64,000 nucleotides of DNA, taken from NCBI GenBank assembly GCA_002077065.1, contig NAJO01000013.1, positions 620,001-684,000 of the forward strand, in the 5' to 3' direction. The DNA comes from Cryoendolithus antarcticus (Eukaryota > Ascomycota > Dothideomycetes > Cladosporiales > Cladosporiaceae). The notes beneath the pieces were generated by a model. It was not told where the DNA came from, did no database searches, and was given only the letters and a program-made list of their open reading frames with translations. A program made the translations under genes and the position numbers. This document shows, piece after piece, positions 11,140 to 23,466 of this stretch; the first letter of the stretch is position 1; every line of letters begins with the position of its first letter.

Positions 11140-12024
11140 ATGGCCGACACCGAGGAGCAGGCGGTACAATACCACCCCAAGGATGCCATAGGTAGCGCTG
11201 TGAAAGCGACACTGGTCACCGGCTCCGCAGGCCTCTTCATCTCGACGATCCAGAACACCCTTACGAAACAGAATGTTGGCGCCTTTGGCGTGTTCACGCG
11301 GACTGGAGGGACCTTTGCAGTTTTTGGTAGGTTCCCTGGCGTGCAACATATGGAGCAAGAGGCCGGGAGACAGGTCTAGGCTGGTGGAAGATGCAGAAGC
11401 TAGGGAAACCACGACGAGAGACGCCTAGAGATGTGGATGCGGCATTGGTATCGTATACATGTGAGCACGAGCTGATCTATGATCGTGTTACAGCTGCAAT
11501 GGGCGGCGCCTACGAATTCAGCAAATGCGCCTCCGCCAACCTCCGAGAAGTAGACGACACATACAACTCCTTCATCGGCGGCGCGCTGGGAGGCGCCATG
11601 CTAGGTCTACGCTGTACTTCCCCCCATCCTAACCCTCTTCTCCCCAAACCCTCCCGGACTCCCCATTCCTAACACACCCATAGTCCGTTCAGCACCCGCA
11701 GTGCTCGGCTACGGCGCCGCTCTCGGCGTCATCCTCTCAGCTTTCACATTCACAGGCGGGCAACTGAATGGCTATAAGCAGGATAGCACTGTGGATGAGG
11801 TGGCGCGGAAGGAGTACTTGAGGAAGAATCGGAGGAGGCCGATTGCGGAGACTGTGAATGAGTTGGGTGAGGGACGAGGTGAGTTTGCTTGTAGTTGATG
11901 GTATGAAGGAGTGAGGCGCTGACGTGACATAGGCATCTACGCACCGGGCTATGAGCAACGGCGAGCGGACCGGCTGAAGGAGAGGTATTGTGTTGACGTG
12001 CCTGTGAGCGCGCCGGCAGCGTAG
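11140..12024 (+). CDS. NADH:ubiquinone oxidoreductase accessory subunit (NDUFA11/21.3 kDa type, Tim17 fold)
   Basis: Four exons: 11140-11326, 11494-11613, 11684-11878 and 11933-12024, with introns of 167, 70 and 54 nt. The product is 197 aa. The joins rebuild a continuous Tim17/22/23-type membrane domain: GTFAVF to AAMGGAYEFSKCASANLRE, then GGAMLGLRF to RSAPAVLGYGAALG, then a conserved tail with KNRRRPI, GEGR and GIYAPGY. This matches the fungal complex I subunit known in Neurospora as a 21.3 kDa protein (the animal NDUFA11/B14.7 equivalent). It sits in the inner-membrane arm of complex I and helps assembly. The second donor, GTACTT, is weaker than usual and was chosen because it alone preserves the GLRFRSAPAV sequence. 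Three introns in such a short gene is high for this window. Confidence 0.93.
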
Positions 12025-12673
12025 AGAGGGGTGTAGAAGTATATCGTACATGCACAAATTCCACGTTCACATCTTCATTTCATGACACACTGCAGAAAAC
12101 CACGCGATATCACGTCGACCTTTTGTGCTCTTCACGAAGCAACTGAGATGTATTTCGAGCATTGACATGTCTACTGACTGCTCTCGGCTCTACAACGACT
12201 GGAAGAGAGGAGCACATACTGCACATAGATGAGGCTTTGAAAGTTGTCTCGGAGTGATTCAGAGAGGAATGCATCTCATTACTTTCGAACTACACATTGT
12301 TTTCCAGCTCTTATCTCGACACTCACAGCTAGGCAGTGAATGCGTAGCCAAATTCCAACCTACCATCCTTAGTCTGGCGACTCGTCTCTCTCACTCGTGT
12401 CAGTCGTCTGACTACTGCTATGACTGTGGACGCACTACCCTTGGGTGTGCCGTTCAGAACTGAAGTAGCTGGGTGGCGGCTAGTGCTGCTGGGTATCTTC
12501 TACCCGACAGGACGGTCGGGTGTGTTGTTGAGTCGCTGCAATAGCGTTTCGTGGAGGATAGCTCAGTGGCCATCGTATCCAGTCATCTGTCATCGAGGTC
12601 TGCATGTCCCGAGGTGGTCGATCTTGACCGTCTCGGTATAGCGAGCAATATAATGCTCTCCCGCATGCCCGTC
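12025..12673. other. intergenic between convergent genes
   Basis: About 650 bp between the 3' ends of the complex I subunit (plus) and the acidic hypothetical (minus). Only short frames are seen and none is recognised. It presumably holds two 3' UTRs. Confidence 0.5.
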
Positions 12674-13345
12674 TCACGTCAACCCCGTACACGCCACCTG
12701 CGGCGCCGGCGGCCCATCCATCTCCTCAGCGATCACTCTCGTGACACCCTCCCTCCCCTTCTCCCCTTCAGGCAACTCCCACATTCTCCCAAAACTCGGC
12801 GCGTCCTTGTGGCCATGACACGGGCACTTCCTCACGCCCTCGTACATAGTCGCGAGCAACTCGCTGCCATCGCCCTTGAGAGCCGTCTCGAGTGTAGCTG
12901 CGTCGGGCTCTTCAGGCGACACGGGCTCGTCGTCTTCGTCTACATCGTCTTGGAGATCTGCTTCGAGGGGTGGAGGACGGGCGGAGCCGGAGGGGAAGCG
13001 CTGCAGGCTGAGGCCGCCGTCTTCGTCGTCTTCATCTTCATCCATGTCATCGTCGTCGCTTAGCTCGTCCTCATCGTCTTCATTGAGGCCTGGGATCGTG
13101 CTTGGAGGTGGACTTCTGCGGGCTGAAGAGCTGGTTCGTAGTGCACCGGCACCTTGGAATTGTACTGCTTTTGCCCGTTGCGAGCGGGATGTCTCGTGCT
13201 CGATCTCGACTATGCGGAGGCGGAGGGATTCGTAGGTCATGAGGTGGCCTACCACGAAGCGGAGGGAGCGGTCAGGACGGGAGGCAGCGAGGTTGAGGCG
13301 GCACTCTGCTGTGTGAGCGAGGCGGTAGGCTTCTGTGAGAGACAT
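12674..13345 (-). CDS. conserved fungal hypothetical protein with acidic middle region
   Basis: A single-exon gene of 223 aa. The first 60 residues are regular and look conserved: MSLTEAYRLAHTAECRL, then SRPDRSLRFVVGH and LRLRIVEIEHE, which suggests a helical domain. Residues about 85-115 form a very acidic run of Asp and Glu, followed by a disordered stretch and a second ordered segment with CPCHGHKD and FGRMWELPEGE. The CxCHGH element could bind a metal or be structural; this is not shown. I do not recognise a characterised family. The N-terminal pattern resembles uncharacterised proteins of other filamentous ascomycetes, so I believe the gene is real. It has no signal peptide or membrane segment. 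Confidence 0.75.
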   Translation of the reverse strand: MSLTEAYRLAHTAECRLNLAASRPDRSLRFVVGHLMTYESLRLRIVEIEHETSRSQRAKAVQFQGAGALRTSSSARRSPPPSTIPGLNEDDEDELSDDDDMDEDEDDEDGGLSLQRFPSGSARPPPLEADLQDDVDEDDEPVSPEEPDAATLETALKGDGSELLATMYEGVRKCPCHGHKDAPSFGRMWELPEGEKGREGVTRVIAEEMDGPPAPQVACTGLT

Positions 13346-14437
13346 CTTGGTGGTGTTGTGAGGAATTGGAGGTGGTGTAGCTTTGGGCGGAATGATGAGA
13401 GTGGAGGTGAGTCGTAATGCGGATTCTTTCCTTTACTAAACCCACGTTGCACGGTTGGAGACCCTGATAAGGCGGTGTTATCTCTTTCTTGGCCACGCCG
13501 AGGTGACAGCGAGAGACAGCGAGAGACAGCGTGTCAGTCGTACAGCAGAAATTTCTTGACGCGGTTGAAAGAATCTTGACAGGAAGAGAAGAGTCTTCTT
13601 ACAGCACTGATTACCTGCTCACTGACATCTACTCGGAGACACCGCTTACATGCACATACCAACCCCTCAGACAAAGGCGCCCTATGCATTGGTAATCCAA
13701 CCTTTGACTCATCCACGTGCGACACAAGACACGGCGGTAAGGTAACTCCAGCTACACGCGCATTCAGCCGCTCGTGCAAGCCTTTTCCGCGTGGGCATCA
13801 GCTGGAAGATTAGTTCGGTAGCATAGCGGTGCAGCGAGCCGTGAGTCAGTCGACGGACCCGTTGTGCTTGCGCCATGCGGTCGTCGCGATGGAATGCGAG
13901 AGTTTGGTGGTTCCTTTGGGTGGATATTACTCAGCGGGGTAAGAAGGTTTGACTGTGCATCACTTGAGCCGAAGAATCGTGCAGGCGGGGGCGCGAAGTG
14001 GGATGAGACTGAACCCCTGCCGAAGATCTTGCAGCTGGCACAGTTGACGGACTTGTCTCGGCTCTAGCATCTTGGTTCTGAGGGTCTCTCAATGTGATCT
14101 GAATACCTGTATCATGTCTCGACCATGGCCAGACTGAAGACTGTACGGCGTGGCCTCTACCGCCGGCCAAGACATGGCTGGTCTCTCAACTTGGAGCGAT
14201 CAAGCAAATGCTAAAGAACAGCGCTAAAATACACCACCCATGTCATTCTCGGCATCGAGCCGCACGTGACGATGGAGCTCCAGATACCGCTACTCTGAGT
14301 GCGTCCAATTCGAGAGCTCCAATGATGCGAAGAAAGTGTTAAGTCGTAAAGAACACTCGCAAACAACACAACATGCCAACACTCGGCAACTCCTAGAGCC
14401 GAAGCCGCAGCTCATATCGCGCCTTCCACGCGTCGCA
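13346..14437. other. intergenic / divergent promoter region
   Basis: About 1.1 kb between the divergent starts of the acidic hypothetical (minus) and SDS23 (plus). It should hold both promoters. Short frames on either strand show no family features. A small 10-bp tandem repeat lies at 13505-13531. Confidence 0.5.
13505..13531. repeat. short tandem repeat, 10-bp unit
   Basis: The unit GACAGCGAGA occurs about 2.7 times in direct tandem (GACAGCGAGA, GACAGCGAGA, GACAGCG). It lies in the promoter region of the acidic hypothetical gene. It is too short to infer a function. Confidence 0.8.
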
Positions 14438-16106
14438 ATGGGCCCCTCATCATCATCAGACGACCAGCCTTCATCAGCCGGCCGCGACCGGCGCCCATCG
14501 CCAAACCTCAATCCGGCCACCACATCAACCTCAGCCATATCAACATCCTCCAACACGCCGCTCTCCACCCCCCGTAAAGAAGGCGCCCTCTCCCCCTCCG
14601 TCTCCCACCGCTCCTCTTTCGCCGAAAATCTCCGCAGTTATCCACCCTCCCCACGCACGCAGCGTCAACACTCCTTCTCCGGCGCCGCGCTGGCTGAGCT
14701 ACTGAAGAACCCACCGGTGAAGATGTCCGGCGACGAGAGGTTCCGTGGAAGGGATTGGCGGAGTATCGGCGTGGCCGAGATAACAGATCCGGATGAGGTA
14801 CGGTTCGTGCAGATGGATAGTAGTATTGAGGGGACTACGAAGTTGTTGGTTAAGAGTGGGGCGCCCAACGTAATTTTGGTGCGGGAGAGCACGAAGACGA
14901 AGACGGCGATTGCGACGTTTGATTATAGTGATTTGAATGCTTATTTGTTGTTGGTGTTGGGGTTGTCGGCGCCGGATGGGAGTGCTGGGAAATTGGCGGA
15001 CAGGGCGAGGACGGGAGAAGCGATACCTCTGGCAGATCTGCTAGATCATCTAGGAGCGAGGGAAATGCCGGCGTTTCTCCCGCATACTGCAGATCTGACC
15101 AAGGCGATGGAGGTGCTCGGAGGCGGCTCACATCGGCTGATCATTGTCAAAGAGGGAACTTCAGAAGTGGTGGGCGTGCTCAGTCAATTGCGGCTTGTGC
15201 GTTTCTTTTGGGAGAACCACCAGAACTTCAGCGTTACAGAGTCGCTGTACGCGAGGGCACTGCGAGAGTTACGACTGGGCGACAAGGAGGTGCTGTCAAT
15301 CAACGGCGATGCACCTCTCAAGACTGCCCTGCAAATCATGAACGACGAAGGTGTCACTAGTTTGCCAGTCCTCGACAATCAGAAGCACGTGGTGGGCAAC
15401 ATTAGCCACGTCGATGTTCGCGTAAGTCGCTCCTCTCAGCCTCGACAGCCCTGTGATCATGCTCACATACTGACCGCCATCTCAGCTCCTCACAGATACA
15501 TCCTCGATACCTCTCTTGACTGGCTCCTGCATCCACTTCATCTCCGTTATCCTATCCGAACGCGGCATGGCAGACGGGAAAGACTCATTTCCAGTCTTTC
15601 ACGTCAATCCAACCAGCACACTCTCACACACAGTCGCCAAGCTCGTTGCCACTCGCTCACATCGCATGTGGATCGTCGAAGCTCCCTCACCCGCCACTTC
15701 AGTCCCTCCCTCACCCAGCGTCCACAGCGTGGCCATGCCACCATTCAGTCTTCAGCACAACAACAATAGCAGCGGTGGACTGTCAGAGCGTTCGGGATCT
15801 AGTCATAGTCTGACCGGACCGCCCTACACGAACACAGCTCCTGGCGTCTCAGTGACAGCGGCGCAGATGCAGGGCCAGACCATGTCTGGTCGGCTAAGCG
15901 GCGTTGTGAGTCTGACGGACGTGCTCAATCTGTTCGCGAGAGCTAGTGGACTGAGCCCGCGTGATCCGGAAGAAGAGAGGCAAAGGAGAAGGAGGAGCAG
16001 CTCGGCTAGTCTGAGGCCAAGTATGGAGGGCGTAAGGCCCAGCGCCGAGTTGCTGAGTGGGAGTGGGGAGTTAAGGAGGAGTGGTAGTGGGGCTGCACAT
16101 CGGTGA
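14438..16106 (+). CDS. SDS23: SDS23-like CBS-domain protein
   Basis: Two exons, 14438-15421 and 15486-16106, with a 64-nt intron (GTAAGT...CTCAG). The product is 534 aa. The start at 14438 (MGPSSSSDD) is chosen; an in-frame ATG at 14336 would add 34 poorly conserved residues. The N-terminus is a Ser/Pro/Thr-rich disordered region. CBS motifs follow from about residue 115: NVILVRES...AIATFDYSDLNAYLLLVLG, SHRLIIVKEG...VVGVLSQLRLVRFFWEN and VTSLPVLDN...VVGNISHVDVR. After the intron come LLTDTS and a last CBS half with GVVSLTDVLNLFARASG. This order is that of Sds23/Moc1, a protein of yeasts and filamentous fungi linked to inhibition of PP2A-type phosphatase, stress response and cell-cycle control. 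The C-terminal tail is Ser/Arg-rich. The role is inferred from the family. Confidence 0.93.
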
Positions 16107-16898
16107 GAGGAGTTTGGAAGGAGATAGACATGTGCATACGATTTGGCATGAGGTGGACGACTCAATGATTAGCGATGGCGTTGGTAGGGATCGCGTGCGT
16201 TCCATACGAGCGGCGTGATGATCAATGAGCACGAGGCTACGATGATAGACAAGGACTCGAAGCTCCTACACTCACGGATGGCAAAGCAAGCAGACCGCTT
16301 CACGACTCTATATCACCGAGAACGCTGGTATATGCGGGGCCGCGACGGTGCATACGCAGCTACGCTATCAGTGAGAAGAAAGTTTGTCTTCTCTCCAGGG
16401 TGATTCTAGCAGCGAATCGTTGTCGCGGTGCCAATTCACCTGCAGTATTGACTGTGAGGCCGTCTCGAGTGGTCCGCTCCTTTCGATCTTCGCGTGCTAC
16501 GTTGCTAATTTCTTTGACTCTTGTCTCATCGCTTCCTTCACCTGTAATGTATACACGAATAAGGTAGCACGTGACTGTATATTTCTTGCGCCCGAGCCGC
16601 GAGGCATGTTGATCGACGCGTGTGGACCCTGCATTTCGCGCCCAGAATAATTCAGGTAATGTTGCGATCGTGTCCAAACGACTTCAATAGATATTAGGCC
16701 CGTCGCAGTACTGTTTACTCAGAGCAATTTGAATATTTCTTGCATTGTCGACGTGTGTGTCAGACATTCCACTCCTGATCCACCACATCGACATCCCTCG
16801 CATGCGCCATACATACCGCGAATCCTCCGTCTGAGGAATTATCCGAACCACCAGCAAAGATTCGAACGTCCAGACAACGCATAGCATAGACAGCCAAT
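16107..16898. other. intergenic, 5' flank of importin gene
   Basis: About 790 bp between two plus-strand genes. It holds the SDS23 3' UTR and the importin promoter. Small frames on both strands show nothing recognisable. Confidence 0.5.
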
Positions 16899-19800
16899 AT
16901 GTCGGCACTCTCGCCGGAAGTGCATCAAGCACTCGGCACGTTACTGCAGGGGCTGCAATCGATAGACAACACAATCCGGGCAAACGCTGAGAAGGAACTG
17001 AGTGAGCAATGGGTCAATCAGCGGCCGGAGATGCTGTTGATGGGGCTGGCGGAGCAGATGGCAGGGTCGGAGGACGAGGGGGTGAGTACATATGAGAAGA
17101 AAGAGGCGTGCCTCGAATGAGCAGTGGCAGCAATCTGATTAGGCAAGTAGGTACGAGCGTTCGCAGCAGTCCTCTTCCGGCGAGTCTCAGCCCGAGCGGT
17201 CAAGGAAGTCCAAAGCGGCGAGACGAAAGACCTTTTCCTCCATCTAAATCATGGCCAGCAGTCTCAGATCCGGTCGAAGCTGCTGGAAGCACACGCGCAA
17301 GAGCAAAAGGGACACATCCGCCACAAGATCGGCGACGGTATTGCTGAGCTTGCGCGGCAGTATACTGACGAGCAGGTGCTCTCACCCGACGGCTCGCGAG
17401 ATACTTGGCCAGAATTGCTCAGCGCGTTGTTTCAGGCTTCGAATTCACCGTCGGCGGATATGCGACAGAGCGCGTTTAAGATCTTCGAGTCTACGCCGGG
17501 AATAATCGAAAAGCAGCATGAGAGCGCTGTGTTGGACGTGTTCAACCGCGGGATTCGGGACGAGGACGCAGAGGTGCGGTTAGCGACCATGCAGGCGTTT
17601 GCCAGCTTCTTTCAGAGCTTGAATAAGAAGAGCCAGCACAAGTACTACGCGCTCATCCCCGAGATCCTGAACACACTTGTGCCGCTGAAAGAAGCAGGAG
17701 ACTCGGAGCAACTTACGAAGGCGTTAGTGACAGTCATCGAGTTGGCGGAGGCGAGCTCGAAGATGTTCAAGGGTGTCTTCTCGCAATTGGTCGGGTTGAC
17801 TATAAGCATGATCTCCGACAAGGATCTGGACGACCAATGTCGCCAGAATGCACTCGAATTGATGGCTACGTTCGCGGACTATAACCCAGCGATGTGCAGG
17901 AAAGAGCCGGCTTACACCGAGAACATGGTCACGCAGTGTCTGTCGCTCATGACTGACGTTGGGCTGGATGACGAGGATGCTGAGGAATGGAACGCGCAAG
18001 AGGACCTAGACGCCGATGAGAGCGATTCGAATCACGTGGCTGGTGAACAGTGTATGGATCGCCTGGCAAACAAGCTGGGAGGCACTGCTGTGCTGCCACC
18101 TACGTTCACGTGGTTACCTCGGATGATCACGTCGAGTAATTGGCGGGATAGACACGCGGCGCTCATGGCTATCTCGGCTATCTCAGAGGGGTGTGCGGAT
18201 CTAATGGAGGCGGAGTTAAACAAGGTGTTGGAGTTGGTCGTGCCTGCGCTGTCGGACCCACACCCAAGAGTGAGGTGGGCTGGGTGCAATGCGCTGGGAC
18301 AGATGAGCAGTGACTTCAAAGGCACAATGCAAACGAAGTACGATCGCGTCGTGCTCCAGGCTCTGATACCTGTGCTTGGTGCGCCGGAGCCGAGGGTGCA
18401 GAGCCACGCAGCGGCGGCATTGGTGAACTTCTGCGAGGAGTCGGAGAAGACCACCCTGGAGCCTTACTTGGACGCACTGCTCGAGCAGCTCATGCAGCTG
18501 TTGCAGAACCCGAAGAGGTTCGTGCAGGAGCAAGCACTTTCGACTATTGCTACTGTCGCCGACTCGGCTGAGGGAGCATTCGGCAAGTGGTACGGTCGAC
18601 TCATGCCATTGCTATTCAACGTCCTCACACAACCGAACGAGCGCGAGCTTAGACTCCTGCGAGCAAAGGCCATGGAGTGCGCAACTCTCATTGCAATCGC
18701 AGTCGGCAAGGAGCGCATGGGCCAAGACGCCGTGCAGCTCGTCAACATTCTCGGTACAGTCCAGGGCTCCCTGATCGATGATGATGATCCACAGGAGCAG
18801 TACCTGCTACATTGTTGGGGCCGTATGTGCCGTGTCCTAGGCCAAGACTTCGTGCCCTATCTTCCAGCTGTCATGCCTCCTCTACTCAAACTGGCCACAG
18901 CGAAGGCCGATATCCAGCTTCTTGAGGACGATGACAATGTCGCGCAAATGGAAGAAGGCTGGGAGCTCGTGCCAATCAAGGGCAAGTACATCGGCATCAA
19001 GACTTCCACGCTCGACGACAAGTACATGGCCATCGAGCTCATCACAGTCTACGCCTCGAAACTCGAAGCCGGCTTCGCACAGTACGTCCCAGAGATCATG
19101 GACCAAGTAGCCTACTCCGGCATCGCCTTCTTCTTCCATGACCCCGTCCGCGTCGCCGCCGCAAAAGCCATCCCGCAACTCCTAAACTCCTTCAAAGCCG
19201 CGCACGGCCTCGACTCCCCCCCCTACCGAGATCTCTGGACCAAGACTCTCGAGAAAGTCCTCGAAGTTCTCGAGACCGAGCCCGCCATCGAGACGCTAGC
19301 GGAGATGTATCAATGCTTCTACGAGTCCGTCGAAGTGACTGGGAAGGACTGCCTCTCAAACCCGGATATGGAGAAGTTCATCTCCTCCGCTGAGTCCGTA
19401 CTGAAAGACTACCAAATCCGTGTCACAGAACGTAACGCCGAGGCCGCTGAACGAGACGAAGGTGAGGAGCTGGACGATGATCTGCAGCTGGAAATCGAAG
19501 ACGACCAGACCCTGCTGTCTGACATGAACAAAGCCTTCCACACGATCTTCAAGAACCAAGGCCAGAGCTTCGTACCGCACTGGGAAAGGCTGTTGAGTTA
19601 CTACGACCTCTTCGTCTCCTCCCCGGATCCAACGCAGCGGCAATGGGCGCTGTGTATCTTCGACGATGTGCTTGAGTTCTGTGGGCCAGGGAGTTGGACT
19701 TACTCGTCACACATCATTCAGCCGCTGATTGATGGTATGTGCGACGATGTGCCTGCGAACCGGCAGGCGGCTTGTTATGGTGCTGGTGTAGCTGCTCACA

Positions 19801-20344
19801 AGGGCGGAGAGCCTTGGGCTGAGTTCGCGGCTGCGAGTCTGCCGATCCTCTTCCAGGTCACGCAGCGGCCGGGCGCGAGAAGTGATGATGATAGTGGTGG
19901 CGTCTTCGCGACTGAGAACGCCTGCGCGTCTATCGCCAAGATCCTGCGATTCAATGCGGGCAAGGTGACGAGCCCGGGTGTGGATGAAGTGATCTCGGCC
20001 TGGATCGACACACTGCCTGTGGTGAACGATGAGGAAGCAGCTCCATTCGCTTACGCGTTCCTCGCTGAGCTCATTGATCGGTACGCACAACTCACACTTC
20101 CTCCGGTCCCTGTCCTTACTGACTTACATCTCCTAGACAACACCCCGCGCCCCTCGCCAAGGCTTCAGCCTGCTTCACCGCTATTGTACAAGCTCTCGAA
20201 GCCGAGACTCTACAGGGTCAGCTGGCGCAGCGAATCGTAGTGGCTGCTAAGAAGCTCGTGCAAACTGCGGGATTGGATGCGAACCAGCTTTTTGCGGGTT
20301 TGGGAGAGGGGAGTAGGGAGACGGCTATGGCGTTCTTTAGTTGA
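16899..20344 (+). CDS. PSE1: importin subunit beta-3 (Kap121/Pse1, importin-5 homologue)
   Basis: Three exons: 16899-17081, 17151-20080 and 20137-20344, with introns of 69 and 56 nt. The product is 1106 aa, the usual size. Joining at GTGAGT/GTAG links SEDEG to VRAFAAVLFRR. The last join links AELIDR to QHPAPLAKASACFTAIVQALEAE. The protein is built of HEAT repeats. Conserved blocks typical of importin-5/Kap121 are seen: NALELMATFADYNPAMC, NHVAGEQCMDRLANKLGG, DRHAALMAISAISEGC, DPHPRVRWAGCNALGQMSSDF, YLLHCWGRMCRVLGQDFVPYLP and IEDDQTLLSDMNKAFHTIFKN. It carries nuclear-import cargo, including ribosomal proteins and histones, through the pore and is released by Ran-GTP. It is convergent with the GH3 gene. 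Confidence 0.97.
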
Positions 20345-20870
20345 GTGTGATGTATGGGATGTCGACTAGATGTCGAGCGGGTTTCTGTGCACGATGTGAG
20401 GGAGATGAGGGTGGACTTGGATGAATGAGGTGAGTATGGTGCCGCCCATGCCTGAGGGCTTGAAAACAGCACCATAGGCTCCCTAGCGACGCAACGCTAT
20501 GAGTGAGGGGCGGACGGCATGGATGTGAGCGAGACAAGGCTGGTGTGGTTGCATGCGATACCCAATGGGTCAGTGAAGGGAGGACATTAGATAGCGCAGC
20601 ATCAGATGCATTGGAGGAGGCGTTTCGCTGCATCCAATCTGTTCCGATTTCCAATTCACGCGCGTAGGTTGAGTATTGTTGGAGATTTGATTCATATGCT
20701 GCATAAACCATTACCCCCGACCATCTATCCCGTCCCCATCCCTGAAAATGCCCCAACCCCCAAATTCCCCAACCGGCGCGGTATGCTCGCGCTCTGCCAA
20801 ACCGCACCAAGAGCCAAGAGGAAGAAGCGACAGAAGGGGTATCCCGCACATCTCTCACATCTTCTCACAC
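20345..20870. other. intergenic between convergent genes
   Basis: About 525 bp between the stops of the importin (plus) and the beta-glucosidase (minus). Short overlapping frames on both strands are not supported. It probably holds two 3' UTRs. Confidence 0.5.
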
Positions 20871-23466
20871 TTACACCCCTTTCCACCAGCTCGTCTTGGC
20901 CACTTCAAACTCCGCTTCCAACGGCAAACTCGCGCTCGAAGTGCCGACGCGCACATCATACGCGCCCTTTTCGCTCTGCCACGCCGCGCGGCCCTCGGCG
21001 TAGAAGCTCGTGGCGTACTTCTTCTCGAAGGCGATCTCAACAGTCTTGCTTTCGCCGGGTTGGAGGAAGGCTTTGGTGAAACCTTTCAGCTCTTTGACTG
21101 GGCGGGCGATGCTAGGGTTGCGAGCAGAGACGTAGGCTTGCACCACCTCGGCGCCGGGGAGGGAGCCGGTGTTTTTGACTGACAGGGTGAGGGTTATGGC
21201 ATCGTCGGAGTCTTTGAGTGTGAGGTCGGAAAGGGCGAAGGTTGTGTAGCTTAGGCCGTGGCCGAAGGGGAAGGACGGCGTGGATTTCGTTTTATCGTAG
21301 AAGCGGTAGCCGACGAAGACGTCCTCGCCGTAGAGGACGCGGTTGTCGTCGCTGATGTAGTTCAGGAACGCGGGGTTATCTTCGTTGCGGGTTGGAAAGG
21401 ACAGGGGGAGTTTGCCGCTGGGGTTCACGTCGCCGAAGACTACGTCTGCGATGGCGTTGCCGGTTTCGTTGCCGCCGTACCAGGCTTGGATGATAGCCGG
21501 TGCTTGGTCGCGCCAGGGCATTGTGACGGGCGTGCCGGATTGGACTACGATGGCTGTGTTTGGGTTTGCTTTGAGGACCGCTTCAATCAGGTCGTCGGAG
21601 CCGGGCGGAAGGTCCATGTGTGGTCTATCGTAGCCTTCTGATTCCCAGTCGCCGTTCAAGCCAGTGCAGATAATGACTTGGTCGACTTCTGATGCTAGAG
21701 CGATAGCGCGCTCGATCTCAGTCTTCAGGCAGACTTTGCGGAAGCAGCCGAGACGAATGCCGCCTGCGCCGAAGGCAGTGACGCCGTCTTTTTTGTAGGT
21801 CAGGGTGGGCATTGTGCCGAATTCGACGTGGATGTCGTACTCCTTGTTTGCCTCGAGCTGGATGGAGCCGAGCTCTTCGACAGTGCCGATGCCGAAGAAG
21901 GAGTCGCCGGGACTTTGACGAGTGAGGTTGTCCACTACAAGCTTGCCATCAACGAAGACCTGAGCTGTGCCGGCAACGGAGCAGCTGAACTCGTACTCGC
22001 CGGTCTCGTCTGGTGTGTATTTACCATCGATGTCGCACCAGAACAGGTCAGTCTTGACCCGTGGGTTCTCGTAGTCTGACAGGAGGATGTTGGTATCTCG
22101 AATGCGCAGCTGATCGATTAGTTCGCGGCCCTTGATGCTTGGAGGGTCGAGGTAGAACTTCATCGACATGCCGGGCTTGCCACTTTCTGTCTTGGCGACG
22201 TTCGAGAGCAGAGGCAAGCGTTTCCATGCGGGACATCCGAGCTCGTATTCAGCGCTCGGCACCTTCGCTCGTACGCCATCGTACGGTGTCACTGTGTAGT
22301 ATGCTGGAAGTGCGGCAGACCCGCCACCGCAGTATGCAGCGAAAGCACCATTGGGTCCGATGACAGCAGTAGACTTCTGCTTGCTGAACGGTAGAAGCTT
22401 GTTCTCATTCTTCATCATCACCAGCCCATTCGAGCCGATCTCACGCAGCAGGCTTGCAGTCTCGGGTGAGTCGATCGTCCGCTCGGGAGCGTTCTCTGGG
22501 ATACCCAATGGCAGTACTCGCTTGACGAGGTTCAGCACATTTCTCACCCGAGCATCGAGTTGATGTATGAGCAGCTTGCCGCATCGGAGCGCGATGTCAA
22601 TCTGACCTCCACGGATGTATGTCGGACCGGGCATCTCGAGATCCAAACCAGCCTTGATCGCCTCGCTCGTTGAGTACACGCCAAACCAATCCGACATGAC
22701 TAGTCCGTCGAAGTCCCACTCGTCTCGGAGAATGTGTTGCAGCAATTTCAAGTTTTCGCTGGCATGTGTGCCATTGATCAAGTTGTAAGCAGTCATGAAA
22801 CAAAGTGGCTTGGCGTCTCGTTGCGCGATCTGGAAGGGCATGAGGTAGATTTCTCGAAGTGCACGTTCTGTCAGGATGCTGTTGCTCGATAGCCGCTTGT
22901 CTTCAAGATCGTTGCATGCGAAGTGCTTGATGGTAGCTGCAACTCCAGTAGACTGAATGCCCTTGACAGTGGCCGCTGACATGTTGCCGGCAAGTACCGG
23001 GTCCTCGCTGAAGGACTCGAAGCCTCTACCGCCTAGTGGTGATCGCTGCATGTTTGTCGTGGGTCCCAAGAGTACAGAAGCGCCTTTCGCGATGGCTTCT
23101 TTGCCCTGCAAGGCGCCGCCGCGTTGGATCAGGTCAACATCCCATGTCGCCGCAAGTCCGGTACCTGTCACATTGTTAGAGGAGTCTGGCAGACAACGTA
23201 GCCATAGACTTACCGCATGGTAGACATGCTGCTGGTACACCGTCAAAGAACTTCGTCCCTCGCACGCCATTGGGTCCATCTGACGTCCGTAATGATGGAA
23301 TGCCAAGACGTGGTACAGAAGCTGTATGCCAGAAGTCTATGCCAGAAACGAGTGAGATCTTCTCTGTAGTCGTGAGATCCTCCAAAACCTCGTCCACACT
23401 GAAGTCCTTGCGGATGTAATGGTCGCCATTGACCTTATGCGCCCCATTGGGGCCTGCTCCAGGCAT
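20871..23466 (-). CDS. GH3 beta-glucosidase with PA14 domain, intracellular type
   Basis: Two exons, 23466-23214 and 23164-20871, with a 49-nt intron (GTAAGT...GACAG). The product is 848 aa. The join links CLPCG to TGLAATWD. Domain order: GH3 N-terminal barrel ([27 protein letters not shown]), nucleophile segment [13 protein letters not shown] with Asp243, then the GH3 C-terminal alpha/beta domain ([14 protein letters not shown]) interrupted by a PA14 insert ([20 protein letters not shown]...[12 protein letters not shown]). Next come WESEGYDR, the likely acid/base glutamate region, and a fibronectin-III-like C-terminus ([16 protein letters not shown]). No signal peptide is visible at the MPGAGPNG start, so hydrolysis of cellobiose or other beta-glucosides is probably intracellular. 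The PA14 insert usually caps the active site and shapes preference for short substrates. Confidence 0.95.

Noticed and set aside
11391..11672. A 93-codon plus-strand frame over the complex I subunit
   Set aside because: It reads through introns 1 and 2; only the part 11494-11613 is a true exon of the complex I subunit.
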